Source of the DNA: Thalassovita sp.
GTDB taxonomy: Bacteria; Pseudomonadota; Alphaproteobacteria; Rhodobacterales; Rhodobacteraceae
Assembly (NCBI GenBank): GCA_017792425.1
Contig: CP051233.1
Coordinates: 2,474,319-2,538,318 of the forward strand
Reading direction: 5' to 3'
DNA: 64,000 bases
In this document: in pieces, positions 36,857 through 45,590 of the stretch
How positions within the stretch are numbered: position 1 is the stretch's first letter
Layout: each line of letters begins with the position of its first letter
Notes under the pieces: model-generated
Seen by the model: only the letters and a program-made list of their open reading frames with translations
What the model was told of the DNA's origin: nothing
Databases searched by the model: none
Made by a program: the position numbers and the translations under genes

Positions 36857-37762
36857 ATGAACAACATCCGCGGGATCCTTCTGGTCGTCCTGTCCATGGC
36901 CGCCTTTGCGACCGAGGACATGTTCGTCAAGGCCATGACCCAAAGCCTGCCCACCGGGCAGGTCATCTTCATGCTGGGCGCGGGCGGGGCGTTGGTGTTC
37001 GCGGTTCTGGCCAAACGCCACGGCCATGCGCTGTTTACCCCGCTGCTGCGCAACCGCGCCCTGCTGGTCCGCACCGTGGCCGAGGCATTCGCCGCGCTGT
37101 TCTTCATCACCTCTCTGGCGCTGGTGCCGATGTCCACCGTGGCAGCCGTGTTCCAGGCCACGCCGCTGGCGATCACGCTGGGGGCGGCACTGTTCCTGGG
37201 CGAACAGGTCGGCTGGCGCCGCTGGAGCGCGATCCTCGTCGGGTTTGCCGGCGTGCTGACGATCATCCGCCCCGGCATGGCTGGGTTCGACCCGGCGGTG
37301 CTGATGGTGCTGGGGGCGGTCGCCGCCATCGCGACCCGCGATCTGGTATCACGCCGCCTGCCCCCCGACATGTCCACCTATGTCGTCAGCTTTCACGGCT
37401 TCGGTTCGCTGGCGGTGGTCGGTCCGCTGCTGATGCTGGCCGGGGCGGATATGCCCCGCGCGTTGTCGCTGACCGCCTCCGGCCAACTGGCCGCCGCGCT
37501 GGTTTTTGGCGTGCTGGGCTATATTGCCATCGTCACCGCCACCCGCACTGGCGACGCTTCGGCCATCACGCCGTTCCGGTACACCCGCCTTATCTTCTCG
37601 ATGATCCTGGGGATGCTGGTATTCAGCGAACAGCCCGATCTGCTGACCTATGTCGGCTCTGCCCTGATCATCGCCTCGGGCCTTTATACCTACCTGCGCG
37701 AACGTCGCCTGCTGGTTCAGGCTGCGCCAGCCGTGTCCAGCGCGGCAATTCACCCGCGTTAA
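36857..37762 (+). CDS. EamA/DMT family permease
   Basis: A 301-residue inner membrane protein with ten predicted helices in two EamA repeats. It opens MNNIRGILLVVLSMAAFATEDMFVKA, and later FFITSLALVPMSTVAAVFQATPLAITLGA and TPFRYTRLIFSMILGMLVFSE show the repeat signatures. The substrate is unknown. The start at 36857 was chosen because the longer frame overlaps the GST gene. It follows that gene by 61 bases. Confidence 0.86.
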   Translation: MNNIRGILLVVLSMAAFATEDMFVKAMTQSLPTGQVIFMLGAGGALVFAVLAKRHGHALFTPLLRNRALLVRTVAEAFAALFFITSLALVPMSTVAAVFQATPLAITLGAALFLGEQVGWRRWSAILVGFAGVLTIIRPGMAGFDPAVLMVLGAVAAIATRDLVSRRLPPDMSTYVVSFHGFGSLAVVGPLLMLAGADMPRALSLTASGQLAAALVFGVLGYIAIVTATRTGDASAITPFRYTRLIFSMILGMLVFSEQPDLLTYVGSALIIASGLYTYLRERRLLVQAAPAVSSAAIHPR

Positions 37763-37848
37763 CGCAAAAGTCGTCTGTGGGGCTTTTCACCGGGGCAAAG
37801 CGGGACTAAAAGCCCGCCAAACCGCTTTTTCAAAAGGGAACCGACCCA

Positions 37849-39123
37849 ATGAGCACCATTATCGACATCCACGCGCGCGAAATCCTGGACAGCCGCGGCA
37901 ACCCCACCGTCGAGGTGGACGTGATCCTGGAAGACGGCACCCTGGGCCGCGCCGCCGTGCCCTCGGGCGCTTCCACCGGCGCACACGAAGCTGTCGAAAA
38001 GCGTGACGGCGACAAGTCGCGCTACATGGGCAAGGGCGTGCTGGAAGCCGTCGCCGCCGTCAACGGCGAGATCGCCGAGGCGCTGGTCGGCTTCGATGTC
38101 ACCGAACAGGTCGCCATCGACATGGCCATGATTGAACTGGACGGCACCCCCAACAAGGCCCGCCTGGGCGCCAACGCCATCCTGGGCGTGTCGCTGGCCT
38201 GCGCCAAGGCCGCCGCCGATTTCACCGCCCAGCCGCTGTTCCGTTACGTGGGTGGCACCTCGGCCCGCGTCCTGCCGGTCCCGATGATGAACATCATCAA
38301 CGGCGGCGAACACGCCGACAACCCGATCGACATCCAGGAATTCATGATCATGCCCGTGTCGGCCGCGAATATCCGCGACGCCGTCCGCATGGGGTCCGAA
38401 GTGTTCCACACCCTGAAAAAGGAACTGACCGCCGCCGGCCACAACACCGGTCTGGGGGACGAAGGCGGTTTTGCCCCCAACCTGGAATCGACCCGCGCCG
38501 CGCTGGATCTGATCCTGACCTCGATCGAGAAAGCGGGCTACAAGCCGGGCGAGGACATCTACCTGGCGCTCGATTGCGCCTCGACCGAATACTACAAGAA
38601 CGGCAAGTACGAGATGAAGGGCGAAGGCAAATCGCTGACGTCCGCAGAAAACGCCGACTACCTGGCCCAGCTCTGCGCCGACTACCCGATCATCTCGATC
38701 GAGGACGGCATGAGCGAAGACGACTGGGAAGGCTGGAAACTGCTGACTGACAAGATCGGCGACAAGGTGCAGCTGGTCGGGGATGATCTGTTCGTGACCA
38801 ACCCCGCCCGCCTGGCCGATGGCATCGCGCAGGGCGTCGCCAACTCGATGCTGGTGAAGGTGAACCAGATCGGTTCGCTGACCGAAACGCTGAAGGCCGT
38901 CGATATGGCCCACCGCGCGCGCTACACCAACGTGATGTCGCACCGCTCGGGTGAAACCGAGGACGCCACCATCGCCGATCTGGCCGTCGCCACCAACTGC
39001 GGCCAGATCAAAACCGGCTCGCTGGCGCGGTCTGACCGGCTGGCGAAATACAACCAGCTGATCCGAATCGAAGAGCTGCTGGGCGAAACCGCCGAATACG
39101 CCGGGCGCTCGATCCTGAAATAA
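37849..39123 (+). CDS. eno: enolase
   Basis: A 424-residue glycolytic enolase (2-phosphoglycerate to phosphoenolpyruvate). Motifs: AREILDSRGNPTVEVD, SGASTGAHEAVE, GDEGGFAPNL, SIEDGMSEDDWEGW, MLVKVNQIGSLTET with catalytic Lys, and SHRSGETEDATIADLAV. Mg ligands Asp, Glu and Asp are in place. It is a single gene followed by a strong terminator. Confidence 0.98.
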   Translation: MSTIIDIHAREILDSRGNPTVEVDVILEDGTLGRAAVPSGASTGAHEAVEKRDGDKSRYMGKGVLEAVAAVNGEIAEALVGFDVTEQVAIDMAMIELDGTPNKARLGANAILGVSLACAKAAADFTAQPLFRYVGGTSARVLPVPMMNIINGGEHADNPIDIQEFMIMPVSAANIRDAVRMGSEVFHTLKKELTAAGHNTGLGDEGGFAPNLESTRAALDLILTSIEKAGYKPGEDIYLALDCASTEYYKNGKYEMKGEGKSLTSAENADYLAQLCADYPIISIEDGMSEDDWEGWKLLTDKIGDKVQLVGDDLFVTNPARLADGIAQGVANSMLVKVNQIGSLTETLKAVDMAHRARYTNVMSHRSGETEDATIADLAVATNCGQIKTGSLARSDRLAKYNQLIRIEELLGETAEYAGRSILK

Positions 39124-39147
39124 GCCTGCGATTCACATCGCTGCGAC

Positions 39148-39179
39148 AACGGCCCGCGCAGTTCGCGGGCCGTTTTTTT
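39148..39179 (+). terminator. enolase terminator
   Basis: A perfect 11-pair stem AACGGCCCGCG with CGCGGGCCGTT (loop CAGTT), followed by seven T. It lies 25 bases after the eno stop. Confidence 0.93.
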
Positions 39180-39351
39180 GCCACATTTCCTGCGCCCGCA
39201 TCACCCTTTCCCGGCACAACCTGCGGATTGTTTCCAAGCTTGTCGCAATCGAAAAAAATCGAAACATATTCCCAAAAAACGCTTTTTACGCGCATCGTCG
39301 CCGTGCTACCCTAGGTACGTAGCAGTTCTCCAGTTTTCGTTCTTTGCCAAC

Positions 39352-39885
39352 ATGGGAACGCGCCTGACCGGCGCGCCAACAGGTGACGCTTTGAAACCCG
39401 GAACAATCGCCCAACACGGCCCGACCAGACCGCCAGACGCCCTGCCGCGCCCGCTGAAATATATCATTTTGTCTATGTTTTTCAGCATCATGCCCGCCAT
39501 ATGCGACGCCCGCCAAAGACCCCTGCATATCGTGATGAACGACCGGGGCGGCGTGGTGTCCCAGCGGCAGCAAGAGATCGAAGCGATCAGGATCAGCGGT
39601 TCGCGGGTTGAAATCCGCGGCGCGGTCTGCCTGTCCTCTTGCACCATGTTCCTTGGGTCGCCGGATGTCTGCGTTTCGCCGAAAACGCGTTTCGGCTTTC
39701 ACGGTCCCACGGACCACGGACGGCCATTGAACAAACCGCAGTTCGACTATTGGTCGAAAATCATCGCCTCGCATTACCCCACGGCGCTGTCATCCTGGTA
39801 CATGCGGATCGCACGCCATCGCACGTCCGGGTATTACAGCCTGACCGGCGCGCAACTGATCGAAATGGGGTTCAAATCCTGCTGA
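39352..39885 (+). CDS. ClpP/crotonase-like small exported protein
   Basis: A protein of about 177 residues with an N-terminal hydrophobic segment (KYIILSMFFSIMPAICDA) that should be a signal peptide. The rest recalls periplasmic ClpP-like orphans: IVMNDRGGVV, then RISGSRVEIRGAVCLSSCTMFLG with a Ser/Cys pair where a serine nucleophile sits, and FGFHGP with a conserved His. The start is uncertain: ATG 39352 lacks a ribosome site, while TTG 39391 has AGGTG upstream. Its function is unknown. Confidence 0.6.
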   Translation: MGTRLTGAPTGDALKPGTIAQHGPTRPPDALPRPLKYIILSMFFSIMPAICDARQRPLHIVMNDRGGVVSQRQQEIEAIRISGSRVEIRGAVCLSSCTMFLGSPDVCVSPKTRFGFHGPTDHGRPLNKPQFDYWSKIIASHYPTALSSWYMRIARHRTSGYYSLTGAQLIEMGFKSC

Positions 39886-39899
39886 TCCCCCCGGCTTGA

Positions 39900-40325
39900 T
39901 CACTCTGGCACGGTTTCACCGCTGCCCCCGAAATCCGCCGGAAAGTCGCGGAACTTCGGCAGGCCGTCCCTGATCGGCAGAACCGTTTCGGCATAGTTGA
40001 CGTGAACGCCCGGAATAAAATCCACCGTCGGAACCGTTGCCGCGTAAACATCGACCAGACCCAGCCCCGGATGGTCCGTCATCACGTGCCCGCCACAAAG
40101 CGCGCAGTATTGCCTGCCACTGTTTTCCGTTTTCATGAAACGGGCCAAATGTTCGGCCCCGTGCGTCACCTTCACGTTCTCCGGTTTCCACAGGGTAAAG
40201 GCATTGACCGGCCCCGCCGACCACGACCGGCAAGACTGGCAATGGCAATATCCCATGCCTTCCGGTTCGCCGGTGACTTCGATGCCAACGGTCCCGCAGA
40301 AACATTCGCCTTTGTGTGTCGTCAT
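39900..40325 (-). CDS. GFA family (CENP-V) zinc protein
   Basis: A 141-residue protein of the glutathione-dependent formaldehyde-activating family. Zinc cysteines are seen in GECFCGTVGIEV, YCHCQSC and YCALCGGHV. Members bind glutathione adducts, but most have unknown roles. The ATG at 40325 has GGAGG upstream. An ATG at 40340 in the same frame is possible and lies in a repeat shared with 46645. Confidence 0.88.
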   Translation of the reverse strand: MTTHKGECFCGTVGIEVTGEPEGMGYCHCQSCRSWSAGPVNAFTLWKPENVKVTHGAEHLARFMKTENSGRQYCALCGGHVMTDHPGLGLVDVYAATVPTVDFIPGVHVNYAETVLPIRDGLPKFRDFPADFGGSGETVPE

Positions 40326-40691
40326 GTCTGGCCTCCGCATGTAATGATCCCACCCCCGGATCAATCACTCGGCCTGACCGCGAATATATCACGAAACCCG
40401 CATTTTACCCACCGCGAACTGCGGTGACGTGACAATCGGGGGGACTACGACCTTGGTCGCAGAGGGCACCAACCTGCGCACCAAGCGGGTGTTTCAGTGC
40501 CTTCCTAACTGCGCGACAAATAAAATCGTTATAATTCTGATGGTTGGCATTTTTCTGAAAAAGTCACCCCCCTTGTGGTCGTATGAACCAAGGTCGCATT
40601 CGCGGGCAAACCGACTTCTCCTATCGTTCCGCCCCATCCGGTCCCCTCATGCACATGGCCGGACAACTGGATATAATTACGGGAGGAAACC
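40326..40691. promoter_or_regulatory. divergent regulatory gap with two GntR-like sites
   Basis: A 366-base gap between the GFA gene and DUF1097. Site 1 (40575-40598) reads GTGGTCGTATGAACCAAGGT. Site 2 (40444-40462), in the opposite direction, contains GCGACCAAGGTCGTAG. Both resemble the palindrome at 58160. The pattern TGGTnnnAnnnCCA recalls FadR-type GntR operators. It also contains the 40335-40366 repeat. I see no gene here. Confidence 0.45.
40335..40366. repeat. CCGCATGTAAT...CCCACCCCC repeat, copy 1
   Basis: CCGCATGTAAT and CCCACCCCC recur at 46645-46670, with three extra bases between the two blocks here. It lies at the 5' end of the GFA gene. Confidence 0.45.
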
Positions 40692-41192
40692 ATGAATCTC
40701 ATCAACGCTCTTGCCATCTCTATCGGTGTTCTGGCCGCTGCAGCCACCTGGCTCTGCCTTGGCACCCCCTATGGGCTGGCTGTCTGGGCCCTTTTCATCG
40801 GATGGGGCAGCTTCTATCACACCGGCGGCGGGACCGGCGGGCTTGTGAAATCCGCGATCAACCATGCCTGGGGCGCCGCAGTCGCCGCCGTGGCGCTGTT
40901 CACCCTGGCCACTGTCGGTGGCGGGGTTCCGGTCACCTCTGGCATCGTCGGAGTCTCTGTGGTGGTGCTGGTACTGGGCGCGCATCTGCCCGCGCTGTCC
41001 ACCATCCCCGCAGCGGTTTACGGCTATGCCTCGACAGCGGCCTTCTGCCTGCTGGGCGGGGTCGCCCTGACAGATCTGGCCGCCGTCGGCACCGCAGCCG
41101 TGATGGTGTTCATTTCGCTGGTGCTGGGCAACGCCTTCGGCTTCGTGTCGGAAAAGGGCGCGGGCCTGCTGGTCGCCAAGGCCGAAAGCTGA
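40692..41192 (+). CDS. DUF1097 membrane protein
   Basis: A 166-residue membrane protein with about five or six helices of the DUF1097 family. TPYGLAVWALFIGWGSFYHTGGG and NHAWGAAVAAVAL are typical segments. Members are proposed transport or membrane accessory proteins without a proven role. GGAGG precedes the ATG. The gene has a long upstream gap with GntR-like sites. Confidence 0.85.
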   Translation: MNLINALAISIGVLAAAATWLCLGTPYGLAVWALFIGWGSFYHTGGGTGGLVKSAINHAWGAAVAAVALFTLATVGGGVPVTSGIVGVSVVVLVLGAHLPALSTIPAAVYGYASTAAFCLLGGVALTDLAAVGTAAVMVFISLVLGNAFGFVSEKGAGLLVAKAES

Positions 41193-41294
41193 CCGGTCCC
41201 GCGGGCGGGGCCTGACCGCCCCCCCGCCTTTCGGTCGTGGACCTTGCTGGCCGGTGCGCCTAACCTCTGGCCGGAAACCAAGCCAGAGCCGACC

Positions 41295-41717
41295 ATGACG
41301 CCGCAGGAAATCATCACCCGCCTGAACCTTGTCCCGCATCCCGAGGGCGGCCACTACCGCCAGACATGGATTGACGGCACCGCCGATGGCCGCCCCGCTG
41401 GCACCGCCATCCTGTTCCTGTTGCAAGGGCACGAACGCAGCCACTGGCACACGGTGGATGCGACAGAGATCTGGCATTACCACGCCGGCGCGCCGCTGGT
41501 GCTGTCGCTGTCCGCAACCGACACCGGCCCCGCCACGGATCACCTGCTGGGGCCGGACCTGTCACGGGACCACAGCCCGCAACTGATCGTGCCCGCCCAT
41601 CATTGGCAATCGGCGCGCAGCACTGGCGACTGGACGCTGGTCGGCTGCACCGTTTCCCCCGGCTTCCAGTTCCGGGGCTTCACCCTCGCCCCGCCGGATT
41701 TCGACATCCCGCGCTAA
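41295..41717 (+). CDS. cupin-fold DUF985 protein
   Basis: A 140-residue cupin of the DUF985 family, often linked to sugar or nucleotide-sugar epimerase-like enzymes. It has LNLVPHPEGGHYRQTW, then ATAILFLLQGHERSHWHTVDATEIWHYHAG, where histidines would bind metal, and GCTVSPGFQFRGFTLA at the end. The reaction is unknown. The ATG at 41295 is the family start. It overlaps pgi by four bases in a convergent way. Confidence 0.88.
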   Translation: MTPQEIITRLNLVPHPEGGHYRQTWIDGTADGRPAGTAILFLLQGHERSHWHTVDATEIWHYHAGAPLVLSLSATDTGPATDHLLGPDLSRDHSPQLIVPAHHWQSARSTGDWTLVGCTVSPGFQFRGFTLAPPDFDIPR

Positions 41718-43303
41718 GCGCCGTTCGCCGCCACGAAGTCCAGCAACTGTCGCGTGGACCCGTCCAGCCCCGCCACCTCTTGCCCCGCCAGCGCCGGGTC
41801 CAGCGCCGTGGCCAATTCCTTGCCCAGCTCCACCCCCCACTGGTCGAAAGAGTTGATGCCCAGCACCACGCCTTCGACGAACACCCGGTGTTCGTACAGC
41901 GCCACGATCTGGCCCAGCCGATAGGGCGTCAGCAGGTCATAGACCAGCATCGTCGAAGGCCGGTTCCCCGCGCATGTCCGGTGCCGCGCCCACCGTTCCG
42001 CCGCGCCCCCTTCCAGCCCCTTGGCCCATGCCTCGGCCAGCGCGGCGTCAAAGCTGCGCCCGGTCATCAGCGCCTGCGCCTGCGCCAGGCAATTGGCCAC
42101 CAGCAGCCGGTGATGATGCACCAGGTCCGGTTCATGCCCGCGCGCGCCCACCATGAATTCGCAGGGCACCACCTGCGCCCCCTGATGGATCAGTTGGAAA
42201 AACGCGTGCTGCCCGTTGGTGCCCGGCTCCCCCCAGACAATCGGCCCCGCGACGCCGTCCAGCGCGGTCCCGTCCATCGCCACGGACTTGCCGTTGCTTT
42301 CCATTTCCAACTGCTGCAGGTAGGCGGGCAGTCGCAGCAGCCGCTGTTCATAGGGCAGTACGGCACGGGTCGGATAACCGCACACCTGGTGATGCCACAG
42401 CCCCACCAGCGCCAGCAGCACCGGCATATTCTGCGCCAAGGGCGCGTCGCGGAAATGCGCGTCCATCGCCACCCCGCCGCGCAGGAACGCCTCGAAATCC
42501 CCCGGCCCGATGGCGATCATCAGGCTCAGCCCGATCGGCCCCCACATGCTGTATCGCCCGCCGACCCAGTCGCCGAACCCGAACACCCGCTCTGGCGCGA
42601 TGCCGAAGGCGGCGGTCCTGTCCAGCGCCGAGGACAGCGCCACGAATTGCGCCGCCGGGTCCGCCACCGTGTCCGCCATCCAGCGACGCGCGGTTTCCGC
42701 GTTGGTCATGGTTTCCACCGTGGTGAATGTCTTGGACGCCACGATCACCAGCGTCGTTTCCGGGGTCAGCCCGGCCAGCACGTCCCGCACATGCGCCCCG
42801 TCCACATTGGACACGAAATGCACCCGCGGCCCGTCGCAATAAGGTGCCAGCGCCTGCACCCCCATCGCCGGCCCCAGGTCGGACCCACCGATACCGATGT
42901 TCACCACGTCGGTGATGCGCCCGCCCTGCCCGGTGAATCGTCCACCCCGCACTGCCCGGGCAAAATCGGCCATCCGCGCACGGGTGTCCCGCACGCCGGG
43001 CATCACGTCCTGCCCGTCCACCACCACCCGCGCCCCGTCCGGCGCGCGCAGCGCGGTATGCAGCACCGCCCGGCCCTCGGTTTCGTTGATCTTTTGCCCT
43101 GTGAACATCGCCTCGCGCCGCTGCGCCACACCGGCCCCCTCGGCCAGCGCGATCAGCCCCGCCAGCGCCGCATCGGTGACCGAGGTCTTGGCAAAGTCGA
43201 ACAGCAACCCGTCGAAGGCGCAGGAAAACCGCGCTGCTCGGTCGGGATCTTCGAACAGGTCCACGATCCGCGCGCCCTGCAATGCCCGCAATGCGTCGAA
43301 CAT
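41714..43303 (-). CDS. pgi: glucose-6-phosphate isomerase
   Basis: A 529-residue phosphoglucose isomerase. Motifs: VNIGIGGSDLGPAM, ASKTFTTVETMTNAE, the signature GGRYSMWGPIGLS and GEPGTNGQHAFFQLIHQG with the catalytic Glu and His. It is third in the zwf-pgl-pgi operon, and its ATG at 43303 overlaps the pgl stop by one base (TGATG). It connects fructose 6-phosphate with the oxidative pentose or Entner-Doudoroff route. Confidence 0.97.
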   Translation of the reverse strand: MFDALRALQGARIVDLFEDPDRAARFSCAFDGLLFDFAKTSVTDAALAGLIALAEGAGVAQRREAMFTGQKINETEGRAVLHTALRAPDGARVVVDGQDVMPGVRDTRARMADFARAVRGGRFTGQGGRITDVVNIGIGGSDLGPAMGVQALAPYCDGPRVHFVSNVDGAHVRDVLAGLTPETTLVIVASKTFTTVETMTNAETARRWMADTVADPAAQFVALSSALDRTAAFGIAPERVFGFGDWVGGRYSMWGPIGLSLMIAIGPGDFEAFLRGGVAMDAHFRDAPLAQNMPVLLALVGLWHHQVCGYPTRAVLPYEQRLLRLPAYLQQLEMESNGKSVAMDGTALDGVAGPIVWGEPGTNGQHAFFQLIHQGAQVVPCEFMVGARGHEPDLVHHHRLLVANCLAQAQALMTGRSFDAALAEAWAKGLEGGAAERWARHRTCAGNRPSTMLVYDLLTPYRLGQIVALYEHRVFVEGVVLGINSFDQWGVELGKELATALDPALAGQEVAGLDGSTRQLLDFVAANGA

Positions 43304-43980
43304 CAGGCGCTCTCCGCCCAATGCACCACCGCATCGGCCAGCACCGCGACGATGGGGGCCTCTTCCGGTTCCAGGTCCAGCGCCCGTTCCAGCGCCGCGC
43401 GCTTTTCCGCCCCGGTGATCAACACATGCAGCGACACCGACTGGCGCAACGCTCGCGCGCTCAGGGTGATGCGCGGTTCCGGCTGGCCCGGCGCGTGCAT
43501 CGCCAGCAGCAGCGGCGCGTCCTCGGCCAGCGCATTGTCCAGGTTGTCCGCACCCGGAAACAACGATGCGGTGTGCATGTCCGCCCCCATCCCCAGCAGC
43601 GCGACCGCGGCCGGAAGATGCGGCCGGATCACCTGCTCCAACTGGCCGACAGCCAGTTCTGGGGTGGCGGCGGGCGTGTACATCGGCAGCAGATGCGCCG
43701 CTGCGGCAGGCCCCACCAGCAGCCGTTCGCGCAGCAGCCGCGTGTTGGAACGCTCATGCGTTTCAGGCACCCAACGTTCGTCGCTCAGCAACACGTCCAC
43801 CCGCGCCCAGTCCAGTTCGGCGGCGCACAGCACATCGAACACCGGCCCCGGCGTCGTCCCCCCCGGCACGATCAGCGTGGCGCGTTCCTCGTGCATCAGG
43901 GTTGCGGTCAGTTCCCCGGCCAGCTTCTGCGCCAGGTCGATCGCCAACATGTCCATATCGGGATAGTCCAACAGTTTCAT
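43303..43980 (-). CDS. pgl: 6-phosphogluconolactonase
   Basis: A 225-residue lactonase of the glucosamine-6-phosphate isomerase fold, hydrolysing 6-phosphogluconolactone. Motifs: ATLIVPGGTTPGPVFDVL, VLLSDERWVPETHERSN and LLGMGADMHTASLFPG. The ATG at 43980 has GGAGG upstream and overlaps the zwf stop (ATGA). Confidence 0.95.
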   Translation of the reverse strand: MKLLDYPDMDMLAIDLAQKLAGELTATLMHEERATLIVPGGTTPGPVFDVLCAAELDWARVDVLLSDERWVPETHERSNTRLLRERLLVGPAAAAHLLPMYTPAATPELAVGQLEQVIRPHLPAAVALLGMGADMHTASLFPGADNLDNALAEDAPLLLAMHAPGQPEPRITLSARALRQSVSLHVLITGAEKRAALERALDLEPEEAPIVAVLADAVVHWAESA

Positions 43981-45431
43981 GCGCGTATGTCCCTCCATTT
44001 GCGGCCATCGCGGTGCATCAGCGCCAGCGCCTCCTCGGGGCCGGAACTGCCCGTGTCATAGGGGATCGGCCGGTCGCCGCGTTCTTCCCACCCGGCGATG
44101 ACCGGATCGGTCCAGGCCCAGGCGGCCTCTACCTCGTCGCCGCGCATGAACAGGGTCTGGTTACCCCGCACCACGTCCATGATCAGCCGCTCGTAAGCGT
44201 CCGGCGCATCGGCATCCGGCCCCAGCGCCTCGGAAAAGGTCATGTCCAGCGGCACGTCCACCAGCCGCATTCCCCCCGGTCCCGGTTCCTTGATCGTCAC
44301 GTCCAGATCGATCCCTTCATTCGGCTGCAGCCGGATCGTCAGGATATTGCGATGCCGGCCGCTGTCCTCGGTAAAGATGTTGTGCGGCGCCTCCTTGAAC
44401 ACCACAGCGATTTCACTGGTACGCGCGCGCAGCCGTTTCCCGGACCGCAGATAGAACGGCGTGCCCGCCCAACGCCAGTTGCTGATCCCCAGCTTCATCG
44501 CGATAAAGCTTTCCGTCAAGGAATCCGGGTTTTCCACATGCTCCAGGTACCCCGGCTTCTCCTCGTCCGCCAGATACTGGCCGCGCACGACGTGGTCCGG
44601 CTTCAGCGGGTTCAGCGCGCGGATCACCTTCAGCTTTTCGTCACGCACGGCGTCCGGGTCGAACACCGCGGGCGGTTCCATCGCGATCAGGCACAACAGC
44701 TGCATGAGGTGGTTCTGCACCATGTCCCGCATCGCGCCGGACCGGTCATAGTATTCACCCCGCCCGCCGACACCCACCGTTTCGGCCACGGTGATCTGGA
44801 TGTGATCCACGTACTGGCTGTTCCATAGCGGTTCGAACAGCATGTTGCCGAACCGGATCGCCATCAGGTTCTGCACGGTTTCCTTGCCCAGATAGTGATC
44901 AATCCGGTAAATCTGGTTTTCGTTGAAATGATCCGCCAACGACCGGTTCAGCGCCCGCGCGGTGTCCAGATCGCGACCAAAGGGTTTCTCCACCACGATC
45001 CGGGTATCGTGATCGGCCATTCCGTATTGGTGCAATCGCAGCGCCAGGTCGCCGAACAGGCTCGGCCCGACCGAGAAATAGAAGGCCCGCACCCGCCCCG
45101 GATGCATCTTGGCGGCCAGTTCGGACCAGCCGCCGTCACCCTTCGCATCCAACGTGACATAGGACAGGATTTCCTGGAAACGCTTGATCGTGCCCGGCTC
45201 ACAACCGGTGTGATCGCCATTGAACTCTATCAGCGCCTCGGCCACGAAGGCGCGGTATTCCACGTCGTCCATCGCGGTGCGGGCCGCACCGATGATGCGG
45301 GTGCCGTTCTCCATCTGGCCCGCGCAGAACCGTCGGAACAGCGCCGGCAGGATCTTGCGCCGCGCCAGGTCACCCGTGCCGCCGAACACCACCAGATCGA
45401 ACGGCTCCACCGGAATGATCCGCGATACCAT
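43977..45431 (-). CDS. zwf: glucose-6-phosphate 1-dehydrogenase
   Basis: A 484-residue G6PD, the NADP-dependent first step of the pentose phosphate and Entner-Doudoroff routes. Motifs: VVFGGTGDLARRKILPALF coenzyme loop, RIVVEKPFGRDL and the active site RIDHYLGKETVQN. The ATG at 45431 follows GGAAGG and gives MVSRIIPVEPFDLV. A 20-residue longer frame is less likely. It heads the zwf-pgl-pgi operon. Confidence 0.97.
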   Translation of the reverse strand: MVSRIIPVEPFDLVVFGGTGDLARRKILPALFRRFCAGQMENGTRIIGAARTAMDDVEYRAFVAEALIEFNGDHTGCEPGTIKRFQEILSYVTLDAKGDGGWSELAAKMHPGRVRAFYFSVGPSLFGDLALRLHQYGMADHDTRIVVEKPFGRDLDTARALNRSLADHFNENQIYRIDHYLGKETVQNLMAIRFGNMLFEPLWNSQYVDHIQITVAETVGVGGRGEYYDRSGAMRDMVQNHLMQLLCLIAMEPPAVFDPDAVRDEKLKVIRALNPLKPDHVVRGQYLADEEKPGYLEHVENPDSLTESFIAMKLGISNWRWAGTPFYLRSGKRLRARTSEIAVVFKEAPHNIFTEDSGRHRNILTIRLQPNEGIDLDVTIKEPGPGGMRLVDVPLDMTFSEALGPDADAPDAYERLIMDVVRGNQTLFMRGDEVEAAWAWTDPVIAGWEERGDRPIPYDTGSSGPEEALALMHRDGRKWRDIRA

Positions 45432-45590
45432 CTGCCTTCCCTTCTGCCGCGCGCGTCGGCGTTTCACCTGCCCTTGATCCATGTCTAGCACGTCCCCTCC
45501 GGTTCACAATGGTGTCAGAACCCAAACCCGCCCTTTCGCCGCCCGAAACGCCACCGTAGCCTGCTGCGTGAACAGATCGACAGGACGGAC

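Noticed and set aside
40429..40695. An 88-codon frame before DUF1097
   Set aside because: It overlaps the DUF1097 start and has no family motif or ribosome site. Operator-like repeats explain the region better.
41603..43966. A 787-codon open frame on the plus strand
   Set aside because: It is antisense to pgi and pgl, which have clear motifs. The composition is shadow-like.
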